Part shown: piece by piece, positions 10,969 through 21,554 of the stretch | Layout of the letters: each line of letters begins with the position of its first letter | Position numbering within the stretch: the first letter of the stretch is position 1 | The notes under the pieces: generated by a model | What the model was told of the DNA's origin: nothing | The model's input: the letters and a program-made list of their open reading frames with translations, nothing else | Database searches by the model: none | Program-made: the position numbers and the translations under genes | Assembly: GCA_964540815.1 (NCBI GenBank) | Contig: CAZIOH010000003.1 | Coordinates: forward strand, 85,630 to 149,629 | Direction of reading: 5' to 3' | Length of the DNA stretch: 64,000 nt | From: CAZIOH01 sp964540815 | GTDB lineage: Bacteria; Myxococcota_A; Polyangia; Fen-1088

Positions 10969-11537
10969 GCGCTGCTCTGAGCGTTCTTTTGCTCCTGCTA
11001 TCCGACGATATCCCGGTCACTGGCAACGGAAGACTGCCCTCCGAAGTCGCTGGAACCTGGGACGTCGTGCGTGTCGCCGTCGACAATCAGGACGCATCCC
11101 ACTGGGGCTCCGTTCCGAACGATCCTCGGCTGCTCGGGCGAACGCTGACCATCGACCCGGTTCAGGTGCAGTTCGAAGATGGGAAGGAGCTCGGCTGCAA
11201 GCCGGTAGGCTCGGGGCAACTGGCGCTGCACTACGACAACCAGGTGCTGCTTCTCTTCCAACGACGTCCGCCAGGATCAAAGCCGACGGCCTCATTCGAC
11301 TGCGCGAAAGCAGCCTCTTCGACGGAGAGGACAATATGCGCGAGCTTCGACCTCGCCTCCTGGGATCGTAGTGTCGCTCAGGCCTGGCGTGCGGCCTTGG
11401 ACCGTAGACCGCAGAAACAGGCGCACTTCCGCAAGACCCAAAAGGAATGGCTGCACGCCCGCGACGCCTGCGGCTACAAGGCCGATTGCCTCGATGACCT
11501 GCAATGGCGGCGCGTCGACGAGCTCACCCAGGAGTGA
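10965..11537 (+). CDS. LprI-like lysozyme-inhibitor domain protein
   Basis: 190 residues starting at a GTG inside a GTGA overlap with the GH19-like gene. A short hydrophobic N-terminus (LSVLLLLLSDD) may direct export. The C-terminal half has the four-cysteine pattern of LprI/DUF1311 proteins (FDCAKA, TICAS, RDACGYKADC) and the usual helical Q-K-EWL segment. LprI of Mycobacterium inhibits lysozyme. Coupling to a glycan hydrolase suggests an immunity or regulator role for its neighbour. The N-terminal 100 residues, a beta-rich region, are not recognised. Confidence 0.65.
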   Translation: MSAALSVLLLLLSDDIPVTGNGRLPSEVAGTWDVVRVAVDNQDASHWGSVPNDPRLLGRTLTIDPVQVQFEDGKELGCKPVGSGQLALHYDNQVLLLFQRRPPGSKPTASFDCAKAASSTERTICASFDLASWDRSVAQAWRAALDRRPQKQAHFRKTQKEWLHARDACGYKADCLDDLQWRRVDELTQE

Positions 11538-11575
11538 GCCTCGGCTCTTCGCGGTGACGTGGGTGAGGCGACCGC

Positions 11576-11607
11576 GCGGGCGGCGCTCCCGGCTGCCGAC
11601 CGCCCGC
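11576..11607. terminator. hairpin between convergent genes
   Basis: Perfect 8-bp arms GCGGGCGG (11576-11583) and CCGCCCGC (11600-11607) lie between the convergent ends of the LprI-like gene and the 11611 gene. It could stop transcription from both sides; there is no T tract. Confidence 0.4.
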
Positions 11608-11610
11608 CCG

Positions 11611-12549
11611 TCAGAGGCCGTAGCGCGATACCAAGGCCGCATCGCAGGCGTGGAGCGCGATGTGGCGGGGGCTGAGGCGGACGTGGAGCAGAGGCCCCAG
11701 CGTCTCGTCGAACCCGGCGAGCAGCCAGGCCCAAAGCGCGCCCAGCATCCCGAAGCGGACGTGCAGCCGGCCGGCGTAGCGCACGAAGCCCGCGACGTCC
11801 TTGAACTGATCCATGGCCAGCATGAGGTGCGGATCCGAGGACAGATCGTCCGGGACGGGGCGGGCCGCGACCTGAGGCTCGCGCGCAAAGGCCGCGATCT
11901 CGGCGGGGAGGCGCGCGTGGTAGGCGCCGTCCTCGATCAGGGACGTGAGGGCCCTTCCGCGCGGGTGCCGGCCGGCGAGGATCAGGTCCGCGGCGCGGGC
12001 CATCTCCTCCACCCCCTCCGGGTGGGCGCGCAGGAGCACGAGATCGTAGACCGGGTGGCGGTGGAAGGTCTGGAGGACGTGGTCGATGATGGCGTCGCGC
12101 GGCGAGAAGAGCCCGATGGGATCGAGCATCGTCGCCGGCCCGGCGATGAAGCGCCGGACGTTGTGGAAGATCCACGGGATGCCCTGGCTGCGATAGAACA
12201 CCTTGGTCTCGGTGCTGGCGCCGAGGATCATCTGGTCCCGTCCCGCGACCAGGAGCTGGGGGATGCTCGGGACCTGATCCGCGTGCCCGAGGGCCACCAG
12301 GCGCTGCAGCCGACCGCGCACCACCGCCGGGCGCACGTACGCGACGAGCAGCGCGACCAGTTGACGAAGCTTGTCCACGTTCTGCCGCCAACCACCGATG
12401 GCATCGGCGAGCAGCCGCCAGCGCGACCGGCCAATCCACGGCGGAGGCGTGGCCCCCTGGCGTGCCGCCATGACGGCGGCGTCGTCGGAGAGCGGAGGGC
12501 TCGACCTCGAGACCGACATGGGAGGGGGAGGGGGCATGGACATGGACAT
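11611..12549 (-). CDS. uncharacterised protein
   Basis: 312 residues; I do not recognise the family. The N-terminus is low in complexity (MSMSMPPPPP), with three possible ATG starts 6 bp apart caused by a CATGGA repeat. The rest is mostly helical with conserved-looking motifs such as FYRSQGIPWIFHNVRRF and HPVYDLVLL, and no clear membrane helix or signal peptide. Codon use is typical of the window, so it is very probably a real gene. It stands alone on the minus strand, upstream of an RlpA gene of the same direction that ends 49 bp before it. Confidence 0.6.
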   Translation of the reverse strand: MSMSMPPPPPMSVSRSSPPLSDDAAVMAARQGATPPPWIGRSRWRLLADAIGGWRQNVDKLRQLVALLVAYVRPAVVRGRLQRLVALGHADQVPSIPQLLVAGRDQMILGASTETKVFYRSQGIPWIFHNVRRFIAGPATMLDPIGLFSPRDAIIDHVLQTFHRHPVYDLVLLRAHPEGVEEMARAADLILAGRHPRGRALTSLIEDGAYHARLPAEIAAFAREPQVAARPVPDDLSSDPHLMLAMDQFKDVAGFVRYAGRLHVRFGMLGALWAWLLAGFDETLGPLLHVRLSPRHIALHACDAALVSRYGL

Positions 12550-12598
12550 GGACGACTCCGGTCCTTCCCCTATTCTAGTCGGCGCTACTCGTTTGCGC

Positions 12599-13039
12599 TC
12601 AGTGACTGGCGGAGATCACCCGCAGGCGCACGGGCACGATTCCGATCTTCACCATGTTCAGCCGATGGGCGGCCGCCTCCGACAGATCGATGATCTTCTT
12701 CCCGGCGGCGCAGCGATCGTTGATGCGCACGACCACGGCGGGCAGGTCGACGTCGGTGCGCTCGACGGCGACCTTGGTGCCGAACGGCAGCACGGGGTGC
12801 GCGGCGGTCAGCTTCTGGGGGTCGTAGATCTCGCCGTTGGCGGTTCGGTGCCCGGCCAGACGCGGCGCATAGAAGGTCGCCTTCCCGTTTTCTTTCCAGC
12901 CAATTCCGACTTGCGCGCCGCGCGCGCCCGCGCCCTGGCGTCTTGCGTAGAGCTCGGCGGAGGGCCCCGCGCAGCCCCCAACCAGCAGCATGCCGCCCGT
13001 CACGATCAGGCAAAGCGTCAACCGGCCGATCGCGGTCAT
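12599..13039 (-). CDS. rlpA: RlpA-like double-psi beta-barrel lipoprotein
   Basis: 146 residues. A lipoprotein signal (LCLIVTGGMLLVGGC) is followed by one DPBB domain with the RlpA hallmarks TANGEIYD, LTAAHPVLPFGT, VVVRINDR and KIIDLSEAAA. RlpA proteins are outer-membrane lytic transglycosylases or septal peptidoglycan binders. No SPOR domain is present. The loop after NDR reads CAAGKK instead of the usual GPF. Start ATG 13039 is the last of a series of in-frame ATGs supplied by the upstream 12-bp minisatellite, so longer products beginning MTGAMTGA are possible. Confidence 0.85.
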   Translation of the reverse strand: MTAIGRLTLCLIVTGGMLLVGGCAGPSAELYARRQGAGARGAQVGIGWKENGKATFYAPRLAGHRTANGEIYDPQKLTAAHPVLPFGTKVAVERTDVDLPAVVVRINDRCAAGKKIIDLSEAAAHRLNMVKIGIVPVRLRVISASH

Positions 13040-13182
13040 GGCCCCGGTCATCGCCCCGGTCATNNNNNNNNNNNNNNNNNNNNNNNNNNNNNNNNNNNNN
13101 NNNNNNNNNNNNNNNNNNNNNNNNNNNNNNNNNNNNNNNNNNNNNNNNNNNNNNNNNNNNNNNGCCCCGGTCATCGCCCCGG

Positions 13183-13194
<12 letters not shown>
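13037..13194. repeat. 12-bp minisatellite interrupted by assembly gap
   Basis: On the plus strand the unit GCCCCGGTCATS repeats directly on both sides of the run of Ns. On the minus strand every unit contains ATGACC, coding MTGA repeats in the rlpA frame and supplying the TGA stop of the sigma-54 regulator. The array spans the junction of the two genes; its true length is unknown. Confidence 0.85.
13064..13163. other. 100-N assembly gap
   Basis: Exactly 100 Ns, a conventional placeholder for a gap of unknown size, within the minisatellite. The array itself probably prevented assembly. Confidence 0.98.
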
Positions 13195-14667
<1,473 letters not shown>

Positions 14668-14812
14668 GTCAATCGTCCTTCAAGTCGCCATCGGAGTCGC
14701 CATCGCAGTCGGAGGAGGGCCGGGAGGTGGTCGCGGGCGGTGGTCGCTGCGCGGTCTCCCGGGCCAGGGGTGACCGAGGATACCGCAAATCTTTGCTAAC
14801 CTGCGCAGGGCG

Positions 14813-15912
14813 ATGCGCCACGACCGCCGGCCGCCTTTGGATGATGTGACCCGATACGTGCGCGCGGACGTGCGGGCGCTGCACGGGTACACGCCCGGAG
14901 AGCAGCAGGCGGGCTTCCTCAAGCTCAACACCAACGAGTCGGCGTACCCGCCCTCTCCGCGGGTGTTCGAGACGCTCGGCGCCCTGCCCGGCGACGCCTT
15001 TCGCAAGTACCCCGATCCGCACAGCCGCCACCTGTGCGAGGTGGCCGCGCGGATCTACGGGGTCGCCCCCGAGCAGATCCTGGCGGGCAACGGCTCGGAC
15101 GACTGCCTGACCATCCTCTATCGAACCTTCCTCGGGCCGGGGGAGCGGGCGGCCTGCCCGTGGCCCTCCTACGGGCTCTACGACACGCTGGCGGCCTTGC
15201 AGGGCAGCCCGATAACCCACGCCGACTACCCGCGCGAGCCCGACGGCAGCGTCCGGGAGTGGGCGCTGCCCGAGGCTCTGGCGACCACCGGAGCCCGGCT
15301 GACCCTGGTCGCCAATCCCAACAACCCGTCATCCACCCTGGATCCGGTGGCGAGCCTGCGCCGTCTGTGCGAGCGCCTGGATGGCATCCTGGTGGTGGAC
15401 GAGGCGTACATCGACTTCGCGCTCGGGCTCGACTCCGGGGCCAGCATGCTGCCGTACCTCGACGCGCACCCCAACCTGGTGGTCCTGCGCACCTTCTCGA
15501 AGAGCTACAGCCTTGCGGGCGCCCGCCTCGGGCTCATGTTCGCGGCGGCGCCGCTCGTCGCGATGATGAACAAGGTCAAGGACAGCTACAACGTCAACGC
15601 CCTGACCCAGGCGGTGGGGGTGGCGGCGCTGGAGGACCGGGCGCACCACGCCGACGGCATCGCGCGCACCCTGGCCGAGAAGGCCTGGCTCGAACAGGCG
15701 CTGGCGGGCCTCGGCTGGTCGTGGCCGCCTGCCTTCGGCAACTTCTTGCTGGTGCGCGTGGGCCCGGACGCCCGGCGGATCCACGAGGCGGTGCGGGCGC
15801 GAAAGATCCTGGTGCGCTACTGGGACACGCCAGAGCTCGGCCACAGCCTGCGGATCACGGTCGGCAACCGGGCCCAGAACCAGGCCCTGGTGACCGCGCT
15901 CGGCGAGGCCGC

Positions 15913-15916
<4 letters not shown>
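14813..15916 (+). CDS. hisC: histidinol-phosphate aminotransferase
   Basis: 367 residues of fold-type I PLP aminotransferase: LKLNTNESAYPPSP near residue 40, the substrate/PLP motifs NGSDDCL, NPNNPS and DEAYIDF, and the PLP lysine in TFSKSYSLAGARLG. It converts imidazole-acetol phosphate and glutamate to histidinol phosphate in histidine synthesis; related enzymes also act on aromatic amino acids. Its stop overlaps the GTG start of ilvA, so the two form a coupled pair outside the classical his operon. Confidence 0.92.
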
Positions 15917-17475
<1,559 letters not shown>

Positions 17476-17548
17476 GCCCGAGGATGACCGCCAGCTTTCC
17501 GCAGGTGCGGGTGGTCCTCCCGCTCGAGTGAGCCGCGGACGGGCCCGT

Positions 17549-18175
17549 TCAGGCGGGCGCGCGGAGATCCTCGGCGAGGGCGGAGAGGAGGGTGGCAGGC
17601 AAGGGGGCGCGCGCGGAGAGGTGGGGGTGGTCGACCAGGAAGAACGCCCGGCCCTCGGCGCCCGAGGTCGCGCCGGCCGCAGCCGCCGCGGCGATCTCGA
17701 GCAAGGCCGCCGCCGCGCGGCTCCCGGTCCCGAGAGGGAACTTGAGGTAGTGCACGGCGGTGGTGCGGTCCTCCAGGATCCCGTGGGTCTCGTTGCGGGC
17801 CGCGATGCGGGTGCCGTCGATTTCCAGCGCCAGCCGGTGCTCGAGCCCGGCGAGCTCCACCAGCCGCCGCTCGCGCGGATCGCGCTCGGCGATCTCCACG
17901 AACATGGTGGCGGAGAGCTCGCCCTCGCCCGGGACCAGCTCGTTGTAGGTCTCGAGCTCGTGCGCGATGCCGGATTCCTTGGTGATGCGCTCGGTCCGCA
18001 GCATCTCCTGGATCTGGAACAGGGCCGTGTCGCGGTTCTCGAAGACCACCGACAGCTCGGGCGCGGGGCTGAAGCGGCGTTGCTTCTTCTCGGCGATGAT
18101 CCGGGCCCGGAAGCGCTCGCGGATCTGTTCGTAAGCCCCGAGATCCAGCAGCTCGTTGCGCGCGATGGGTTTCAT
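17549..18175 (-). CDS. DUF3501 family protein
   Basis: 208 residues from ATG 18175, which overlaps the stop of the upstream Fe-S gene by 4 bp; the longer frame to 18331 lies inside that gene and is not needed. Conserved motifs include PIARNELLDLGAYE and a helical N-terminal half with EMLRTERI. DUF3501 genes typically sit next to a GlpC-like Fe-S protein and rubrerythrin, as here. The biochemical role is unknown; context points to peroxide or oxygen defence. Confidence 0.85.
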   Translation of the reverse strand: MKPIARNELLDLGAYEQIRERFRARIIAEKKQRRFSPAPELSVVFENRDTALFQIQEMLRTERITKESGIAHELETYNELVPGEGELSATMFVEIAERDPRERRLVELAGLEHRLALEIDGTRIAARNETHGILEDRTTAVHYLKFPLGTGSRAAAALLEIAAAAAAGATSGAEGRAFFLVDHPHLSARAPLPATLLSALAEDLRAPA

Positions 18176-19554
18176 GACGATGCCCTTTCCTGTTGCGCGG
18201 GCGAGGTCGCCGGCCCGGCCGCCGCCCCCACGCTGTCGACGCCGAGCCCATAGGCCGACAGCAAGGCCTCGACCGGGTGCTGGACCGTGACGCGATTTTC
18301 CTTCTGGATGCGCAGGGCCGACAGCGAGCAATCCGTGACCACCAGCTCGCCCTCGGCGTCCTCGATGCCCCGGACCAGCTTCTGCGCGTACTTGCGCCCG
18401 AGCTCATAGAACTCGGCCTTCATCCCCCAGGTCCCGTCCACCGCCGAGCACTGCTCGACCATCCGCACGTCGGTGTCGGGGATGGCGGAGAGCACCCGCA
18501 GGCCGGGGAAGGCGATCTTCTGGGCGCGCAGGTGGCAGGCGGCATGATAGGTCACCGCGCCGAGCCCACGGGCGAAGTCGGTCTTGAGGCGCCTGGCCCG
18601 CCGGAGCCCGTCGAGGAACTGCATCAGATCCTGGGTGGCGGCCGCCACCGCGTGGGTGGCGGGGCGATCGTCGTAGGCCGGCCATTCCTTCTTCATGGTG
18701 TACCCGCAGGTCGGCGAGGCCACGACGATGGTCTGTCCGGCCGCGATGGCGGGGGCCAGCAGATCGACGTTGGTCCGCACCTTGGCGCGCATGGCCTCGA
18801 CGTCGCCACCATCGAGGTTCGGCATGCCGCAACAGATCTGACCGGACGGTCGGATCACCCGGAAGCCCTGGTGCTCGAGGACCCGGACCGCCGCCTTGGG
18901 CACGCTGGTCTGGTTGTAATCGCCGTAGCAGGTCGAGAAGATCACCACCTCCCCCGCGCTGCCTGCCCCGGGCAGGGGGGTGTGGCGGTCGAGCCAGCGC
19001 TCGAAGGTCTGCGCCTCGAGGGGGGGCAAGGGGAACTCGGCCGAGATCCCGGCCAGCTTCTCGCCGAGCTTGCGGAGAAGGCGGTTGCGGTTCACGAAGT
19101 TGGTGGCGGAGGCGGCCGGGCCGCCGCCGAGCTTGCCGAGCAGCGCCGGCTCGCCGAGGATGCGGTCGACCAGCTTGACCCCTTCGCGCCGCGCCCGCTG
19201 GGCCTTCTCGCGGGCCATCAGGCGCGGAAAGTCCAGCAACTCCGCCGCGTGCTCGTCGGCGGTATAGGGACACTTGATGTAGCAGAGCTTGCATTGCCAG
19301 CACAGATCGCTCACCCGCGAGAAATCCGCCGCGGTGGTGCGTTCGGCCCCCTCGGCGCGCCCGCTCTCGATGTCCCGGTCCACCGCCGCGAGGAGCGCGG
19401 GAAAGCTCCCGCAGTACCCGACGCACATGCGGCACTCGTGACAGACCTGAAAGGTCCGTCGCAGCTCACCCTCGAGATCCTGGCGATCCCAGTAGCGTGG
19501 CTCATCTGGATGGGTGGCGGGTGGCGTGGCGGGCCGACGAGGAATGTGCGACAT
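18172..19554 (-). CDS. GlpC/HdrD-like Fe-S oxidoreductase with CCG domains
   Basis: 460 residues. Two 4Fe-4S motifs near the N-terminus (CRMCVGYCGSF and CWQCKLCYIKCPY) are followed by cysteine-rich CCG-type domains (ICCGMPNLDGG, and CHLRAQ plus a later pair) similar to the membrane-anchor subunit of anaerobic glycerol-3-phosphate dehydrogenase and heterodisulfide reductase. No glpA/glpB partners are nearby; instead it is coupled to DUF3501 and lies downstream of rubrerythrin and a PerR-like gene, suggesting that it passes electrons to a peroxide-reducing system. Inference from context. Confidence 0.85.
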   Translation of the reverse strand: MSHIPRRPATPPATHPDEPRYWDRQDLEGELRRTFQVCHECRMCVGYCGSFPALLAAVDRDIESGRAEGAERTTAADFSRVSDLCWQCKLCYIKCPYTADEHAAELLDFPRLMAREKAQRARREGVKLVDRILGEPALLGKLGGGPAASATNFVNRNRLLRKLGEKLAGISAEFPLPPLEAQTFERWLDRHTPLPGAGSAGEVVIFSTCYGDYNQTSVPKAAVRVLEHQGFRVIRPSGQICCGMPNLDGGDVEAMRAKVRTNVDLLAPAIAAGQTIVVASPTCGYTMKKEWPAYDDRPATHAVAAATQDLMQFLDGLRRARRLKTDFARGLGAVTYHAACHLRAQKIAFPGLRVLSAIPDTDVRMVEQCSAVDGTWGMKAEFYELGRKYAQKLVRGIEDAEGELVVTDCSLSALRIQKENRVTVQHPVEALLSAYGLGVDSVGAAAGPATSPAQQERASS

Positions 19555-19628
19555 GCGGAGGTTCCTGGAGCGGGGGCAAAGGAGAACTTTTGGATCGCGA
19601 CCCGAGGATGCCCGCGGCGGGAGGTTGA

Positions 19629-19652
19629 CCGCCAGGGAGTCGTTCCTGGCGG
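19629..19652 (-). terminator. hairpin between rubrerythrin and Fe-S gene
   Basis: Perfect 8-bp arms CCGCCAGG and CCTGGCGG around an 8-base loop, located in the 161-bp spacer after rubrerythrin. No T tract follows on the minus strand. It may be an attenuator or RNA-processing site that sets rubrerythrin expression higher than the genes behind it. Confidence 0.45.
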
Positions 19653-19715
19653 TTCATCCGTTCGGTTCTTCCGTCGGTCGTCCCCTTGGGCATCGGGACG
19701 GCGAGGATGGGCGCG

Positions 19716-20135
19716 TCAGCCCAGGGTCTGACCGGCCTTGGCGAAGCGCCCGGCGTGGGACTTCTCGGCCTTGGCCAGGGTCTCGAACCATTCGGCCACG
19801 TCGTCGAAGCCCTCGTCGCGGGCCACCTTCGCGAAGCCCGGATACATTGTCTCGTACTCGTGGGTCTCGCCCGCCTCGGCCGCCTTGAGGTTCTTGGCGG
19901 TGTTGCCGATCGGCAGACCGGTCGCCGGATCGCCGACTTGCTTGAGGAAATCCAGGTGGCCGTGGGCGTGGCCGGTCTCGCCGTCGGCGGTGTCCTTGAA
20001 GAGCCCGGCGACCTCCGGATAGCCTTCCACGTCCGCCACCTTGGCGAAGTAGAGGTAGCGGCGATTGGCCTGGGACTCGCCGGCGAAGGCGTCCTTGAGG
20101 TTCTGGTGGGTCTTGGTTCCGTTCAGCTTGGCCAT
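19716..20135 (-). CDS. rubrerythrin-type diiron protein lacking rubredoxin domain
   Basis: 139 residues from ATG 20135, preceded by a good AAGGAG ribosome-binding site. The four-helix ferritin-like domain keeps both diiron motif sets (FAGESQANRRYLYFA with DGETGHAHGH, and AGETHEYE with AKAEKSHA). The CxxC-containing rubredoxin tail of classical rubrerythrin is absent, so electrons must come from another protein, plausibly the downstream Fe-S protein. Reduces hydrogen peroxide in related systems. A longer open frame upstream overlaps the regulator gene and is not coding. Confidence 0.92.
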   Translation of the reverse strand: MAKLNGTKTHQNLKDAFAGESQANRRYLYFAKVADVEGYPEVAGLFKDTADGETGHAHGHLDFLKQVGDPATGLPIGNTAKNLKAAEAGETHEYETMYPGFAKVARDEGFDDVAEWFETLAKAEKSHAGRFAKAGQTLG

Positions 20136-20238
20136 GGGATCTCCTTGTGGTGGGTGTACGACGAGAGACGGAAGAGAGACGGAAGAGAGGCGGAAAGAAA
20201 CGAAAAGAAACGAAAGAGAGACGAGCCGCGACGCGAGC

Positions 20239-20931
20239 TCAGGCGCGCGCCCGACCTCGAGACCGCGCGCGGGCGCGGGCCTGACGCCGGGTCCCGGTCC
20301 CGAGCGGAGAGGGTGGGCTCGGTGAATCGGCGTCGGGCTCGGGCGCGGGCCGAGGAAGCGCGGCGCAGCCAGCGCACAGACCACGAAAGACCTGCTCCAC
20401 GGCGCGCAGCCGGAAATGCGGGGCGACCGCGGCCAGACGCAACGACTGCGCCGCCCGCCCGGCCTGCCGCGGGGGAGAGATCTTCTTCGACGGGGCTTCG
20501 GCCGGGGAGAGATCGCGCACCAGCCCGCAGCGGTCGCAGACCAGGTGGTCGTGTGGCAACACGTTCGGATCGAACCGACCCGAGCCCGGCGACAGCGCCA
20601 GCGCCGAGCACAGGTCCGAGCGTCGGAGGACGTCGAGGGTGTTGTAGACGGTCGCGAAGGACATGGTGGGCATGCTGCCCCGCAGCCGATCGAAGAGCTC
20701 CTGGGCCGTGGGATGCGACTCATCGGTGGCGAGCTCGCGGACCACCGCCGCCCGCTGCGGGGTGAGGCGCAAGCCCCGGGTCCGCAGGGCCGCGAGCATG
20801 GTGACCCCGCGCACCGACCCGACGGGCGCCCCGAGGCCGGCCGGCGAATTCCCGCTCGACCCGAGGATCGACCCGGGCAGCGACCCGAGGGTCGGGGCGA
20901 CCGATCTGCTGTGGCTCCGTCGACGCGCCAT
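20239..20931 (-). CDS. Fur-family regulator, PerR-like
   Basis: 230 residues from ATG 20931; the earlier ATG 20973 would place the operator inside the gene. An unusual N-terminal extension of about 45 residues precedes the winged helix (LTPQRAAVVRELA, HPTAQELFD, FATVYNTLDVL). Metal-site residues HDHLVCDRCG and a second CxxC (CAGC) are present, as in zinc-structured PerR/Fur. A C-terminal Pro/Arg-rich tail is also unusual. Located at the head of a rubrerythrin block and preceded by a palindrome, it is most likely a peroxide or iron sensor controlling these genes. Confidence 0.85.
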   Translation of the reverse strand: MARRRSHSRSVAPTLGSLPGSILGSSGNSPAGLGAPVGSVRGVTMLAALRTRGLRLTPQRAAVVRELATDESHPTAQELFDRLRGSMPTMSFATVYNTLDVLRRSDLCSALALSPGSGRFDPNVLPHDHLVCDRCGLVRDLSPAEAPSKKISPPRQAGRAAQSLRLAAVAPHFRLRAVEQVFRGLCAGCAALPRPAPEPDADSPSPPSPLGTGTRRQARARARSRGRARA

Positions 20932-20939
20932 GGTTTGCG

Positions 20940-20962
20940 AGAGATCCTTATTAGGAATCTCT
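20940..20962. promoter_or_regulatory. PerR/Fur-box-like palindrome
   Basis: Arms AGAGATCC and GGAATCTCT flank a TTATTA centre just 9 bp upstream of the regulator start. It is one of the few AT-rich spots in the region. Symmetry, position and the TTATTA core resemble PerR/Fur operators, implying autoregulation and control of the genes behind it. Confidence 0.6.
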
Positions 20963-20986
20963 CTAAACTGCAAATGGATCCGGCTG

Positions 20987-21152
20987 CTCGTGCACCGCTC
21001 TCGAGACAGGGGTCAATGATCCGTCGCCGAGGCGAAGGCCCCGCAAGGCGCGACGACGACCAATACTCAGACGTCTTGCGAGGAGGAGCGACGCAGCGGA
21101 GTCGAAGCATCGGCGGCGCAGCATTGATTCTATTTCGAGAGCGGTGCACGAG
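20987..21152. repeat. R3-type terminal-inverted-repeat element, 166 bp
   Basis: Ends CTCGTGCACCGCTCTCGA and its inverse face each other; the arms continue imperfectly with AYAG and TCAATG. The right end, with TCTATTTCGAGAGCGG, is related to the right end of the 26716 element. The interior (21043-21101) holds a separate GCAAGG...GCGAGG motif also seen at 24561. It occupies the 305-bp gap between the PerR operator and the ABM gene; no protein is encoded. Confidence 0.65.
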
Positions 21153-21236
21153 GTCCGCCAGGCCGCGGCGCCCGTGGCTCGGGCGTCGAGGGTTCCCGCC
21201 GTGGGCAACGGCGTTGTGTAGCGTTATGGTTGGGCG

Positions 21237-21554
21237 ATGCCAAGCTCCCTTTTCGTCGTGCAGGTCGAGGTGCGGGTCAAGCCGGAATTCGTGGAAGCCT
21301 TTCGTGCGGCCACGGTGGCCAACGCCACCGCCAGCCTGCGCGAGCCAGGCATCGCGCGCTTCGACGTCCTGTCGGATCGGGACGATCCGACCCGTTTCTC
21401 GCTGATCGAAGTCTACCGGGACGCCGGCGCGCCCGCCGCACACAAGCTCACCGCCCACTACACCACCTGGCGAGACGCCGTCGCGCCCTGGATGGCGGAG
21501 CCGCGCGCCAGCCGACGGTTCGTCAACGTGTTCCCCGACGACGGCGCCTACTGA
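21237..21554 (+). CDS. antibiotic biosynthesis monooxygenase (ABM) domain protein
   Basis: 105 residues with a ferredoxin-like ABM fold: FVVQVEVRVKPEFVEAFRAAT, EPGIARFDVL, FSLIEVYRD, and H residues in AAHKLTAHYTTW. Family members include LsrG and small cofactor-free monooxygenases; the substrate is not predictable. Its stop overlaps the start of the alcohol dehydrogenase (TGATG), so the two act together, perhaps on a lactaldehyde- or autoinducer-like compound. Inference. Confidence 0.85.
   Translation: MPSSLFVVQVEVRVKPEFVEAFRAATVANATASLREPGIARFDVLSDRDDPTRFSLIEVYRDAGAPAAHKLTAHYTTWRDAVAPWMAEPRASRRFVNVFPDDGAY

Noticed and set aside
11371..12693. 440-residue plus-strand frame over the 11611 gene
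   Set aside because: Antisense to a frame with better coding character; amino-acid composition is that of a shadow.
18172..19554. anaerobic glycerol-3-phosphate dehydrogenase subunit C
   Set aside because: The Fe-S and CCG motifs fit GlpC, but glpA and glpB are absent and the context is rubrerythrin/DUF3501, so the glycerol role is unlikely.
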